Positions 7,591 to 16,549 of a stretch of 64,000 nucleotides of DNA are shown here, in pieces. Every line of letters begins with the position of its first letter. Positions within the stretch are counted from its first letter, which is position 1. The stretch comes from JAENVU01 sp038250905. Lineage in GTDB: Bacteria; Actinomycetota; Acidimicrobiia; IMCC26256; JAENVU01. The notes under the pieces were generated by a model. The model searched no databases, was not told the origin of the DNA, and was given only the letters and a program-made list of their open reading frames with translations. The stretch spans positions 1 through 64,000 of the forward strand of contig JBBSBV010000008.1 of NCBI GenBank assembly GCA_038250905.1, read 5' to 3'. The translations under genes were made by a program, and so were the position numbers.

Positions 7591-8909
7591 CAGATACGGG
7601 CGAGTGCAGCGGCGACGATCTCGTCGTCGCTCGGGTTCACACTGCGCAGGTCGCACACGACCCGGTCGGACTCGGTGCGGGCGATGACCCCCTGGACCCG
7701 CAGCCGGGCCAGCGCCGCGTCGGCACCGCGCACTGCGAGCGCAATGCCGACCGACGGGATGGTGAGTCCGGGGAGCGATCCGCCGCCCGCGACGGCCTCG
7801 GTGTCGACCACCTCGGCCTCGCCCACCTTCGCGACGATCGCGGCGGCGCGGGTCCGCAGCCGATCGAGCGATGTGGTCGCCATCCGCCAGAGCGGGATCG
7901 AGGTGGCGTCGCCCGAGAGGTAGACGAGCGCGACCTGCTGCAACGCGGCGAGGGTGAGCTTGTCGGCGCGCATCGCGCGGGCCAGTGGATGCCGGGCGAT
8001 CGTCGCGACGAGATCGGCCCGCCCCACGATCACACCGGCCTGGGGACCGCCGAGGAGCTTGTCGCCCGAGAAGGTGACGATCCCTGCCCCCGCTTCGACG
8101 GCCTGGCGCACGCCGGGTTCGTCGCGGAGCCACGTCGGCCGCTCGGGCAACCAGGGCGTGGTGTCGTCGAGGAGGCCTGACCCCGCGTCCACCATCACCG
8201 GTGGTCCGAGGGTGGCCAGCTCGGCAACCGGCGTGGCCTCGGTGAAGCCGATCATCCGGTAGTTCGATGCGTGCACCTTCAGGAGCAGCGCGGTGGCCGG
8301 TGCCAGGGCGTGCTCGTAGTCGGCGCGCCGGGTGCGGTTGGTGGTGCCCACCTCGACGAGCGTGCAGCCCGACTCGGCCATGATCTCGGGCACCCGGAAC
8401 CCGCCGCCGATCTCCACGAGTTCGCCGCGGCTCACCACCACCTCGCGACCACGCGCCAGCGCGCCGAGGGCGAGGAGTACGGCGGCGGCGTTGTTGTTCA
8501 CCACCATGCCCGCCTCGGCTCCGACCGCGCGCGCCAGCAGCGCACCCGCATGTTCGTGCCGTGAGCCGCGTGCGCCGGTGGCCATGCGCAGTTCGAGATT
8601 GGACGCGCCGCGGGCGATGGCGAACGCGGCGGCGATCGCTTCGTCGCCGATGGGGGCACGACCGAGGTTGGTGTGGAGCAGTACGCCGGTGGCGTTGATG
8701 ACCGGCTGCAACAGGCGCCCGCGCTGCTCGTCGACCCGGGTCCGAGCGTCGGCGATGACGGCGGCCTCGCTGGGGTGCTCACCTCCCGCGATCGCAGTCC
8801 GGGCCGCGTCGACCGCGGCGCGGGCGGCGTCGGCGAGCAGTTCGTGGGGCAGGCCCTCGAGGGCGGCCAACACGCGGTCGACCGGCGGCAACATCCGTCG
8901 TGGGTCCAT
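7590..8909 (-). CDS. selA: L-seryl-tRNA(Sec) selenium transferase SelA
   Basis: This 439-residue PLP enzyme converts Ser-tRNA(Sec) to Sec-tRNA(Sec) using selenophosphate. It has the family's N-terminal helical domain, the HTNLGRAP motif (about 79-86), and the PLP lysine K284 in FSGDKLLGGPQAG. Length is close to the usual 450-470. The start is placed at ATG 8907-8909 (MDPRRMLPPVDRVL), where family similarity begins; an open frame runs 44 codons further but is unlike SelA. A TACGCT hexamer 9 bases upstream could be the -10 box of the selAB operon. Confidence 0.95.
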   Translation of the reverse strand: MDPRRMLPPVDRVLAALEGLPHELLADAARAAVDAARTAIAGGEHPSEAAVIADARTRVDEQRGRLLQPVINATGVLLHTNLGRAPIGDEAIAAAFAIARGASNLELRMATGARGSRHEHAGALLARAVGAEAGMVVNNNAAAVLLALGALARGREVVVSRGELVEIGGGFRVPEIMAESGCTLVEVGTTNRTRRADYEHALAPATALLLKVHASNYRMIGFTEATPVAELATLGPPVMVDAGSGLLDDTTPWLPERPTWLRDEPGVRQAVEAGAGIVTFSGDKLLGGPQAGVIVGRADLVATIARHPLARAMRADKLTLAALQQVALVYLSGDATSIPLWRMATTSLDRLRTRAAAIVAKVGEAEVVDTEAVAGGGSLPGLTIPSVGIALAVRGADAALARLRVQGVIARTESDRVVCDLRSVNPSDDEIVAAALARI

Positions 8910-9023
8910 CGGTCGCCGAGCGTACGTCGTCCCCGGATTTTCCGACGCGGATCGTTTTCGACACGGGATTCTTTTTCGACGCGGGGTGTCCTCGGCACCC
9001 GGTCCCGTTCGTCGTATGGGTCG

Positions 9024-9046
9024 TAGGGTCACAACGATCAAAGGAG
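9024..9046 (+). promoter_or_regulatory. -10 box and ribosome site of the YCII remnant
   Basis: TAGGGT (9024-9029) is followed by AAAGGAG (9040-9046), six bases before the ATG at 9053. The expression signals look intact although the gene is truncated. Confidence 0.4.
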
Positions 9047-9052
9047 AGTTCC

Positions 9053-9133
9053 ATGCAGTACTTGCTCATGATCTACGGCGACGAGAGTGTCGCGGTCACG
9101 CCCGAGGAACAGGAATCGGTCTACTCCGAGTAG
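9053..9133 (+). pseudogene. Truncated YCII-domain (DGPF) protein
   Basis: The 26-residue frame MQYLLMIYGDESVAVTPEEQ... matches the N-terminus of YCII/DGPF-family proteins, normally about 110-120 residues. It ends at a TAG after 26 codons, and no in-frame continuation resembling the family follows. A dispersed repeat begins 66 bases later. I read it as a decayed gene whose 3' part was lost. A functional micropeptide is possible but unsupported. Confidence 0.6.
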
Positions 9134-9199
9134 CAGTTCGGCGAGCCGAGCGGTACTACCTCACCCGCCGCCTCGGCGACGTGACGCCTTGATGGCTCG

Positions 9200-9270
9200 T
9201 CCGCTCAACCTCCTGATGGATGGTGCTGACGTGGGGTTCGCTGCCTCGCGGCTCGCTCCGCAGGCTCCGC
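9200..9270 (+). repeat. Dispersed intergenic repeat, copy A
   Basis: The first 43 bases (9200-9242, starting TCCGCTCA and including CTCCTGATGG and CGTGGGGTTCGCT) match the reverse complement of 22356-22398 at 38 of 43 positions. A looser CTCGCTCCG-rich tail follows in both copies. A third, shorter copy is at 34028-34052. Confidence 0.75.
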
Positions 9271-9339
9271 TCGGTTGGTGGTGTCGATCGAGACGTCGTA
9301 TGGGTCATCCGCTCGGGTGCCGGTCGTAGGCTGACGAGC

Positions 9340-10041
9340 GTGACGGCCCCGACGGAAGCGGAAGTGATCGTCCCCCGGGACGCCGCCACCGTGATGCTGG
9401 TGCGCGACGATCCCGACCTGCGGGTGTTCATGCTCCGCCGCAACTTCGACTCGGTATGGATCGCCGGCGCGTCGGTGTTTCCGGGCGGCGCGATCGACGA
9501 CGACGATCGCGATCCGGCGTGGGAAGCGCGCACTCGAGGAGTCGACGATCCCGCCGCCAGCAGCGCGCTCGGCCTCGACCGCGGTGGTCTCGCGTTCTTC
9601 GTCGGCGCGATCCGGGAGACGTTCGAGGAGGCCGGCGTGCTGCTCGCCCATGCCGCGGACGGCGTGGCTGCCGATGGACGCCACGCCCACCTGGTTGACG
9701 CCCGCGACGCGCTGAACGCGGGCGTGACCGATTTCGCCGAGTTCGTTGCTGCGCACGACCTCGTCCTCGCGACCGACGAACTGCACGTCTTCTCCCACTG
9801 GGTGACCCCACCCGGGTCACCCCGCCGGTACGACACATGGTTCTTCGTCGCGGCGGCACCGCCCGGCACCTATGAACACGACAATCTCGAGCTGATCGAT
9901 TCGGCCTGGGTCCGGCCGGCCGATGCGCTCGCGGCGGCGGATCGGGGCGAGGTCGATCTCATCTTCCCGACGCGCAAGAGCCTCGAATCCCTCGCCGAGT
10001 TCACCTCCGCGTCCGACCTCCTCGCCACAGTGGGCCACTGA
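9340..10041 (+). CDS. NUDIX hydrolase
   Basis: This 233-residue hydrolase of nucleoside-diphosphate-linked substrates has the Nudix helix in the form AIRETFEEAGVLL at about residues 88-100. An insert of about 60 residues before the final strands recalls NUDT7/NUDT19-like CoA diphosphatases, but the exact substrate is not readable. The GTG at 9340 lies 7 bases after TAGGCT (9327-9332), predicting a leaderless mRNA. An in-frame upstream extension to 9220 would translate the dispersed repeat and is rejected. The stop overlaps the next ATG (TGATG), so the following hydrolase gene is coupled. Confidence 0.82.
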   Translation: MTAPTEAEVIVPRDAATVMLVRDDPDLRVFMLRRNFDSVWIAGASVFPGGAIDDDDRDPAWEARTRGVDDPAASSALGLDRGGLAFFVGAIRETFEEAGVLLAHAADGVAADGRHAHLVDARDALNAGVTDFAEFVAAHDLVLATDELHVFSHWVTPPGSPRRYDTWFFVAAAPPGTYEHDNLELIDSAWVRPADALAAADRGEVDLIFPTRKSLESLAEFTSASDLLATVGH

Positions 10042-10856
10042 TGGTTCCTGAAGTGCCAAGCGCGCTGTCGCCATTGGTCCGGCGCATCGTCGCTGCCAAC
10101 CCGAGTGCGATGACCGGACCGGGAACCAACACGTATCTCGTGGGCGTGGACGAGGTCGCGGTGATCGACCCCGGCCCGGACCTGGTGCCGCACGTCGACG
10201 CGATCATCGGCGGGGCGTCGCGCGACCGCATCCGGTGGATTCTCTTGACCCACACCCATCCCGACCACGCGCCCGCCGCCACCCGCCTCGCCAAGGCGAC
10301 CGGAGCCGAGGTCCTCGCGTACTCCAAGCGGGAGAAGACGGTGCGGGTCGATCGCGCGATCGGCGAGGGCGACACCGTCGACGGCAGCGAGTTCCGGCTC
10401 GAGGTGCTGTACACGCCCGGTCACGCGCCCAACCACCTGTGCTTCCTGCTCGACGAGGAGCGGATGCTCTTCACGGGCGACACCATCCTTGGTGGCATGT
10501 ACTCGGTCGTGTCACCGGGAACCGGCGGCGACATGACGCAGTACATGGCGACGCTCACCCGGCTCCGGAAGCTGCGCCTGCGGTCGATCGCCCCCGGCCA
10601 CGGTGAACTCATCGAGGAGCCGCGCGCCCGGATCGACGAATACCTGCAGCACCGCCGACAGCGGGAGCAGCAGGTGCTGACGTTGGTGAGTGCGGGGCCG
10701 ACGACGGTCAAACGGATACTCGCGGCGCTGTACGTGGACACGCCGCCCGCGCTCCAGCCCGTCGCCGCCAAGCAGATCTACTCGCATCTGAAGAAGCTGC
10801 GCGCCGAAGGCAAGGTCACCGGCCGTGACGCTCGTGGGAGTTGGGCCGCAGCATGA
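10041..10856 (+). CDS. Metallo-beta-lactamase-fold hydrolase (LACTB2-like)
   Basis: This 271-residue protein carries the zinc motif THTHPDH (H71, H73, D75, H76), a further His in TPGHAPNH, the metal-bridging Asp in FTGDTILGG and the last His in APGHGELIEE. The C-terminal 70 residues form a winged helix, as in LACTB2-type single-strand endoribonucleases and related glyoxalase-II-like enzymes. It is translationally coupled to the NUDIX gene upstream and the acyltransferase-like gene downstream (ATGA). The substrate, RNA or thioester, is uncertain. Confidence 0.85.
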   Translation: MVPEVPSALSPLVRRIVAANPSAMTGPGTNTYLVGVDEVAVIDPGPDLVPHVDAIIGGASRDRIRWILLTHTHPDHAPAATRLAKATGAEVLAYSKREKTVRVDRAIGEGDTVDGSEFRLEVLYTPGHAPNHLCFLLDEERMLFTGDTILGGMYSVVSPGTGGDMTQYMATLTRLRKLRLRSIAPGHGELIEEPRARIDEYLQHRRQREQQVLTLVSAGPTTVKRILAALYVDTPPALQPVAAKQIYSHLKKLRAEGKVTGRDARGSWAAA

Positions 10857-11929
10857 TCGACGAGAAACGCCCGGTGCACGGACCGCCGCGACCGGATGGT
10901 CGGCTCCTGCAGGCTGCCGCCGGTCAGTTCCACGAGATGTTCGGCGTGCACCGCCAACTCGACCACGTGTTGCACGAGTCGGCCAAACGGGTGGGGGGCG
11001 TCGAGTTCGACAGCATCTTCAACCCGATCGCGGCCAAGGCGTTGCACGCCAAGCCGCGGATGGACGCCATCAACCACGACCAGGCGTTTCTGCGGTCCTC
11101 GGCGATGTCGACGGCCGAGACCGAGACCGCGCTCGGCCTGCTCGAGATCCTGCACGGGGACTTCGCGCCGCCGAACGTCGAGGCGTTCGTCCGGTTCACG
11201 GAGCGGGAGCACTTCTTCGAGCGCCTCGCGGCCGGCCAGTCGTTCGTCTTCGTGGGATCCCACCTCGAGTTCCAGGACGTCGGGTTCAACGTCGGATACC
11301 TGACGCGCGCCGCCCAACGACGCGGGTACGACCGGTTGGACACGCGCACCACGCTGATGATCGGGCGCTTGTTGGGCTACCTCGAGGTGATGGGCCTCAA
11401 CGTGATCGACGACATCCTCCGGAGGGTCGCGAACGTCCTGAAGACCTTCCCGGTGAGCGGTGGGGAGGCGGTCAACGAGGGCGACATCACCGACGAAGAC
11501 CTCAATCGTCGGGTGCGGAACTTCCGCAAGCGTCAGAACGCCCGCACGCGCGAGGAGTTCATGAACCTCATGACATCCGACCACGGGAACGTGGTCATCG
11601 AGGCCGGCAGTGGATCGCGTGACGCGAAGGACGCGCACGGCTTCGTCGTGATGGAACCGTTCGCCGCGGGAACGCGCGAAGACCTCTTCCTGGCGGTGCA
11701 GGCCGGCGCGTCGATCTACCCGATCTTCGGCGACTACGGGAACCGGGAGGAGCCGAGCGTCGTCGAGTTCGGACCGGAGGTCCGCACGCTTGCGAGCGCG
11801 AACCACGCGCACTCGATCGGCGAGATGATCGCGAGTATGGGGAACCGTGCCCGTGGCATCGCGTCGCAGATGCATCCGGACGTCCACCGATTCCGCATCC
11901 CTATCCGCTACGGCAACTACGAAGCCTGA
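10853..11929 (+). CDS. PlsB/PlsC-like acyltransferase family protein
   Basis: This 358-residue protein has an HX4D motif (H137 to D142, GSHLEFQD) and a downstream GNVVIEAGSGSRD segment comparable to the EGTRSR block of glycerol-phosphate acyltransferases. No convincing TM helix is present, so it may be membrane-associated. The ATG overlaps the preceding stop (ATGA). A role in phospholipid or glycolipid synthesis is inferred from the motif only; overall similarity to well-known PlsC enzymes looks distant. Confidence 0.6.
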   Translation: MIDEKRPVHGPPRPDGRLLQAAAGQFHEMFGVHRQLDHVLHESAKRVGGVEFDSIFNPIAAKALHAKPRMDAINHDQAFLRSSAMSTAETETALGLLEILHGDFAPPNVEAFVRFTEREHFFERLAAGQSFVFVGSHLEFQDVGFNVGYLTRAAQRRGYDRLDTRTTLMIGRLLGYLEVMGLNVIDDILRRVANVLKTFPVSGGEAVNEGDITDEDLNRRVRNFRKRQNARTREEFMNLMTSDHGNVVIEAGSGSRDAKDAHGFVVMEPFAAGTREDLFLAVQAGASIYPIFGDYGNREEPSVVEFGPEVRTLASANHAHSIGEMIASMGNRARGIASQMHPDVHRFRIPIRYGNYEA

Positions 11930-11960
11930 GTGTCGACGGACCTCTGATCACTCGACCGAC

Positions 11961-12926
11961 TCACCGAGCAGGTCGGAAGCACGTTTTCAGGAAACTCACC
12001 ACGGGCGGGGTCATCACGGTGTCGCCCGCAGCACCGATCCGCGCGTTGACCTCGCCGTGGGAGAGGCCCGCCGCGTCGATACGTGCCGTCCTGATGCCTG
12101 CCGCGGTCAGGCGGTCGAGGAAGTTGGTCTCGATGGCACGGCGACTGGCCGCCCCACGCACCACCCCGATCGTGGGCGGGATCCCGACGTTCGGCCGGAT
12201 CCACGTGACTGCGGACGTCATTCGCTCATAGTCGGGTGCATTCCCGAGTGCATCGTTCCAGGCCCCCTTCTCGCCGCTTCCGGCCGCATCGGCAGTGACC
12301 TTGTCGAATCCCTCGGTGTCGAGGGGTCCGGCGCAGGTGACCGCCCGCAGCCGAAGGCCACGCCGAGCCAGATAGCGCGGATTCGTCGTGACATTGGCGA
12401 CGATGTCGGCACCGGCCGAATGGCCGAGGAGCGCGATCCTCGATCGGTCCCCGCCGAACCGGTCGATGTGCGCGTGCACCCAGGCGACGGCGGTCGCCAC
12501 ATCGTCGTAGTGGTCGGGGTAGTGCGCGGACGAGGGGTCGCCGGCAACCGTCAGTCGATAGTTCACGCTGACGAAGAACCATCCGCGCGCATTGAAGAGG
12601 CGGACCTTGTCGGCGACCTGGTTCCGTTTGTCGCCGATTTGGTATCCACCGCCGTGAACCCACATGACGACCGGAGCGTGGCAGGCGCGTGCGGGGGAAT
12701 ACACGTCCAGACTCGTCGAGTCGGCCGGCACACCGGCGATGGTCTCGTAGGTGATCGTCCGCTTCACCGGCGCACCCGTGCAGCCCTTGCGATGCGACGG
12801 AGCGGCACACGCGCCGGCAATCGGTGTCAGGGCGACCATGGCCAGTGCCGCGCTTCCCGCGGCGAGCGCGACGGTACGACGGCGCCGAGGGGTAGGAACG
12901 GATTCGGGGTCACCGTGCCTCGTCAT
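11961..12926 (-). CDS. Secreted alpha/beta-hydrolase (esterase/lipase)
   Basis: This 321-residue protein has an RRRR-preceded signal peptide (about 14-42) and a Bacillus/hormone-sensitive-lipase-like catalytic domain. The oxyanion motif HGGG is at 91-94, the nucleophile S170 sits in GHSAG and the catalytic His is in GLSHGEVN near the end. The ATG at 12924-12926 was chosen because the signal peptide starts there. Two genes converge here, with 31 bases between this stop and that of the acyltransferase-like gene. Likely role: extracellular ester hydrolysis. Confidence 0.85.
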   Translation of the reverse strand: MTRHGDPESVPTPRRRRTVALAAGSAALAMVALTPIAGACAAPSHRKGCTGAPVKRTITYETIAGVPADSTSLDVYSPARACHAPVVMWVHGGGYQIGDKRNQVADKVRLFNARGWFFVSVNYRLTVAGDPSSAHYPDHYDDVATAVAWVHAHIDRFGGDRSRIALLGHSAGADIVANVTTNPRYLARRGLRLRAVTCAGPLDTEGFDKVTADAAGSGEKGAWNDALGNAPDYERMTSAVTWIRPNVGIPPTIGVVRGAASRRAIETNFLDRLTAAGIRTARIDAAGLSHGEVNARIGAAGDTVMTPPVVSFLKTCFRPAR

Positions 12927-13058
12927 CGATCGAGCATGTGCCGCTCGTGTTACGTGAAGGTGATCCGACGGCCACCAGTTCGTGATCCTCGGCGCCGGTA
13001 TGCGGCCCGCACGCTCGCGCGTCAGCCGGTCGGAACTGCGAGTGGGTACAGTGCCCTG

Positions 13059-13145
13059 ATGCGCCGGTCTGCTGTCGCCGCCGCGACGCCGCCCGGGGAC
13101 GCCGAGAGCTTCTGCGCCGGCCAGCACGCTTCCGCCTCGTCATGA
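13059..13145 (+). CDS. Short leader ORF (28 codons)
   Basis: ATG at 13059 lies exactly 6 bases after TACAGT (13047-13052), the arrangement expected for a leaderless mRNA. It encodes 28 residues ending at a TGA that overlaps the ATG of the next gene (ATGA, 13142-13145). No family is recognised. It may serve only to load ribosomes for the downstream membrane protein by termination-reinitiation. The peptide itself may have no role. Confidence 0.45.
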   Translation: MRRSAVAAATPPGDAESFCAGQHASASS

Positions 13146-14881
13146 CCGGCACGGCTGAACGGCGGCCCGCTGCGTTCGATGGCTGGAGCGCGGGATTCAG
13201 TGCGCTCGTGCTCACACCGTTGATCGTCGGCGCGGTTCGGCTCCTTACGGTGTTCGGGGGTAGCTACACGGCGTACGCCGACAATGCGCTCAACGAGCTG
13301 ACCGTCCGCGACATCGGATCTCGGCTCATCCTGCTCGGGCCTTTCTCCCGCGACGGCTGGAGTCATCCCGGACCGGCATTCGCGTACCTGATCGCGATCC
13401 CCTATCGCGTCTTCGGCTCCAACAGCACGGCGATGCTCGTCGGAACCCTGCTCATCAACGGCACGGCCATGGTGATCATGGTCGTTGTCGCCCGCCGTTG
13501 GGGAGGCCGGGACCTCGGCGCCGCCGTCGCGCTGGGTTTGCTGCTGCTGGCCGTCACGCTGCCCGCCAACTTCTTGCAGGATCCGTGGAACCCCTTCGTC
13601 ACTGTGTTCCCGTTCGGCGCCTTCGTCATGCTTGCGTGGGCATCCACGTGTGGTGACCGATGGGCGCTTCCGGTCGCGTGCGGTGTCGGCACCTACTGCG
13701 TTCAGACCCACGTCGGATACACGGCGCCCGTGGTGGGGCTCCTGCTCTGGGCGGGCTGGCGCGTCGTTCGACACCGCGATCTCGACCAGGTATCAGGTCG
13801 GCCGGGTCGAAGCGGGCTCACCGCGTTTGCGTGGGCGGCCGTGGTACTGGGAGTGCTCTGGCTACCTCCGCTGTACCAACAGGTCGTCCACTCGCCGGGC
13901 AACCTGCAGGCGATCGTTCACTACTTCTTGCATGCGACCGAGCCGTCGCAAGGGATTCGCAACGGTGCGCGTGCCATGGCCAGTCAGTTCTCCGTGAATG
14001 CCGAATGGCTCTTCGGACTCCGCAAAGTGAACCCGTTCAGCGGCGAGCCGATCGCGCTGGCGCATGACCCGATGCCGATCCTGATGATCCCGTTCGGTGC
14101 CGCGGTCGTGATCGCAATCCGGCGGCGTTGGTCCGCCCTGTGCGAGCTCGCGGCTGTGCTCGTCGTGACTCTCGTCGTCGGTACCTTGTCGCTCGCCCAG
14201 ACGATCGGACCGATGTTCGAGTACCGGCTCCGATGGACCTGGCTCGTCGCCGTGCTCACGCTGGCGTTGACGCTCGCGATCGCAGAGCGATTGCTCGCAC
14301 TGCGGCTCCGAGGTCGGCTGTCCTACGCGCTGCCGACCGTGGCCGCGATGGCCATACTCGGGTTGAGCGCCGTCGCGACCGTGCACATGCTCGGGTCCAA
14401 TCCCCCGAGCGAGGATGTCAGCAGGGAGGTCGCGATCGTCGCGCCCGAGACGATCCGGGGCCTGCCCGTCGGGTCAGGCCCCGTGCTCGTGCGGTGGAGC
14501 TCGTTCGAGTCGGTTGGGCCTGCCAACGCGTTGGTGCTCCAGCTCGAACGTCACGATATCGACGTCCGTGTCCCGGACACCGCCGGCAATCGCCTCAGCT
14601 TCGGTCCTCGGCGCACCGACCGAAGCGGTCGCCTTCGCGCCGAGCTCATCGTCGCGACCAGCGCCGACATCGATGTCGTGGCGCGCACGAGCGGTGCCCG
14701 CGAACTTGCGTACGTGGGCGCGGTCAGCCGCCACCAGCACACGGCGCTCTTCCGGCGCTATGAGCACCTCCGCCGACGTGGCGTGGGTGCGCTGGATCAC
14801 CAGTTCGTAGAGATCACCCGGCGACTACGCGGGATCGCGGTGTTCGCCGTACCCGTGGACGAGCACGACCGGGACGCCTGA
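13142..14881 (+). CDS. Polytopic membrane protein, GT-C glycosyltransferase-like
   Basis: This 579-residue protein has about ten to twelve TM helices in the first 420 residues and a soluble C-terminal domain of about 150 residues. A first-loop segment NELTVRDIGSR...SRDGWSHPGPA carries acidic residues where GT39/GT-C enzymes hold their catalytic Asp. I infer a lipid-linked-sugar glycosyltransferase acting on cell-envelope glycans; donor and acceptor are unknown. It starts within a 4-base overlap with the short leader ORF and lacks its own ribosome site, which supports coupling. Confidence 0.6.
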   Translation: MTGTAERRPAAFDGWSAGFSALVLTPLIVGAVRLLTVFGGSYTAYADNALNELTVRDIGSRLILLGPFSRDGWSHPGPAFAYLIAIPYRVFGSNSTAMLVGTLLINGTAMVIMVVVARRWGGRDLGAAVALGLLLLAVTLPANFLQDPWNPFVTVFPFGAFVMLAWASTCGDRWALPVACGVGTYCVQTHVGYTAPVVGLLLWAGWRVVRHRDLDQVSGRPGRSGLTAFAWAAVVLGVLWLPPLYQQVVHSPGNLQAIVHYFLHATEPSQGIRNGARAMASQFSVNAEWLFGLRKVNPFSGEPIALAHDPMPILMIPFGAAVVIAIRRRWSALCELAAVLVVTLVVGTLSLAQTIGPMFEYRLRWTWLVAVLTLALTLAIAERLLALRLRGRLSYALPTVAAMAILGLSAVATVHMLGSNPPSEDVSREVAIVAPETIRGLPVGSGPVLVRWSSFESVGPANALVLQLERHDIDVRVPDTAGNRLSFGPRRTDRSGRLRAELIVATSADIDVVARTSGARELAYVGAVSRHQHTALFRRYEHLRRRGVGALDHQFVEITRRLRGIAVFAVPVDEHDRDA

Positions 14882-14976
14882 CTCGCTCTCGACGCGCGCT
14901 CGGTGACCGGAAGCCGCTTGAGCATGTCCTGGCATGAGGCATCGACGCCGGGCGACGACACGGCGCCTCGCTGCGG

Positions 14977-15702
14977 TCAGCTCACCGGATCGAGTTCCGC
15001 CACCGGAACGGTGCCGGCAATGACCGCCTCGGCGAGGTCGACCAGTCGCAGGTTGTGGCTGCGAGCATGGTGACGGAGCATTGCGAACGCGTCGGCCATG
15101 TCGAGTCCCGCCCGCTCCGCGATCATCCCCTTCGCCTGCTCGATGACGATGCGGCTGTTGAGCGCGTGACTCAGCTCGTCGTTGAGGACGTGGGCTTCGA
15201 GTGCGGCACGATGGGCCAGGATTCCGATGGTCCCGACGTCGGCGAGGGCCTGCGCCGCGTCGATGTCGGCCGAGCTCATCTCGCCGGCGTCGAAGTCGAA
15301 CAGGTTCAGCGCGCCGATCACCGAACCTCGGAGCCGCATCGGGAGTGCGTGGACCGAATGGAATCCGGCCGCCAACGCGTGCGCCGCGAACTGGGGCCAC
15401 GGACCCGCCCCGGCCGCGAGATCGTGATTCACGACCGGCTGCCCGGTGCGGTAGCAGTCGAGACACGGTCCTTCCTCGGCCTGGAGCTCGAAGAGCTCCA
15501 ACATGCGGATCGCCTCATTCGACGAAGCCATGAGGCGAAGGTCGCCGTCGGCGGCCGCCAACATGAGACCCGCGGCGGCCACGTCGAGCACCTCCGTGCA
15601 GCGATCGACGAGCAGCGTGAGCAGTTCGACGACGTCGAAGTCTGCGACCAGCGAATCGGCGAGTTCGACCAAGGTCTTGGCGAGCAAGGCTTCTCGTGGC
15701 AT
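14977..15702 (-). CDS. GAF-ANTAR RNA-binding antiterminator
   Basis: This 241-residue protein has a GAF sensor domain (about 20-160, with EEGPCLDCYRTGQPVV) followed by an ANTAR domain (about 175-230, SRIVIEQAKGMIAERAGLDMADAFAMLR). ANTAR proteins bind paired RNA hairpins and block termination. The ATG at 15700-15702 has GGGAG five bases upstream; an in-frame ATG at 15717 is the alternative. It lies 118 bases downstream of a second GAF-ANTAR gene in the same direction. A TATCAT hexamer within that gap could give it its own promoter. Confidence 0.88.
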   Translation of the reverse strand: MPREALLAKTLVELADSLVADFDVVELLTLLVDRCTEVLDVAAAGLMLAAADGDLRLMASSNEAIRMLELFELQAEEGPCLDCYRTGQPVVNHDLAAGAGPWPQFAAHALAAGFHSVHALPMRLRGSVIGALNLFDFDAGEMSSADIDAAQALADVGTIGILAHRAALEAHVLNDELSHALNSRIVIEQAKGMIAERAGLDMADAFAMLRHHARSHNLRLVDLAEAVIAGTVPVAELDPVS

Positions 15703-15820
15703 CGGGTCTCCCGTCATGGCGCGTCGCGCCCGATCTGAAGTCGACCAGAAGCAATCGCGGATGATACGCCGGATCGGTCGATTCGGAGGCGGGCGGCGGT
15801 GACGGCGCAGCCGGTCCTCG

Positions 15821-16546
15821 TCATCGCGACGGCGTTGCTTCGCCGCTGCGGTTCGATTCCCGCAGCGCACGTCCGACCACGTCCTGAGCCACCGCGTCGA
15901 GCAACCGATCGTGACCGAACGAGTAGGCCCGCAGCCGGACCAGTGCCTGTCCGACGCTGATATCGAGCTGGGCCGCGATCATCCCCGCGGCCTGGTGAAC
16001 GACGAACTGGAGTTCGGCCCCGGCCTCGAGTTCGGCGGCCAGCGCGCCGGGAGACGCGTCCGCCTGGAGGGCGAGGATCGCCTGCGCGGTGATGTCGGCC
16101 GCGACGAGTGCGTCCGCATGATGGTCGGGGGAGAGGGGACCGACGGTCGCGCGGTAGAGGTTGAGGGCACCGAGGCGGACCGCGCCGACGCGGAGGGGAA
16201 ACCCGAATACGGCCCGGGCCCCGGCCGCGACCGCCGGTCCGGAGAACGCGAGCCAGCGGGGCACGACCGGGTCGGCCAGGTCGGGCTCGAGCATCGCTCG
16301 GTCCTGCTCGTAGGCGTCGACACAGGGCCCTTCGCCCAGCGAGAACTGCAACTCCTCGATCAGTGCACTCACGCGGTCGGTGGTGGCGAGCGAACCGCGC
16401 GGGACGTCACCGCTCATCAACATGATCCCCGCGCCGGTCGTGCCGCTCACGTGCGCGCTGACGACGGCGAGACGTGTCGTGCTCAGCGTCGGATGGCGGT
16501 GGTCAACGAGCAGGCCGAGGATGCGCAACCGTCGCTCGCCGGCCAA
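15821..16546 (-). CDS. GAF-ANTAR RNA-binding antiterminator, second copy
   Basis: This 241-residue paralogue has a GAF domain (about 25-165, with GEGPCVDAYEQDRAML) and an ANTAR domain (about 180-235, FVVHQAAGMIAAQLDISVGQALVRLRAYS). The start appears to be TTG at 16544-16546, three bases after the TGA of the STAS gene, with no better ATG or GTG before the GAF domain. This suggests reinitiation. It is the third gene of an operon with a membrane protein and a STAS protein, and is followed by another GAF-ANTAR gene. Confidence 0.82.
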   Translation of the reverse strand: MAGERRLRILGLLVDHRHPTLSTTRLAVVSAHVSGTTGAGIMLMSGDVPRGSLATTDRVSALIEELQFSLGEGPCVDAYEQDRAMLEPDLADPVVPRWLAFSGPAVAAGARAVFGFPLRVGAVRLGALNLYRATVGPLSPDHHADALVAADITAQAILALQADASPGALAAELEAGAELQFVVHQAAGMIAAQLDISVGQALVRLRAYSFGHDRLLDAVAQDVVGRALRESNRSGEATPSR

Positions 16547-16549
16547 GGG

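Noticed and set aside
8910..9340. Possible selC (tRNA-Sec) near selAB
   Set aside because: No cloverleaf with a long acceptor and UCA anticodon could be found on either strand here.
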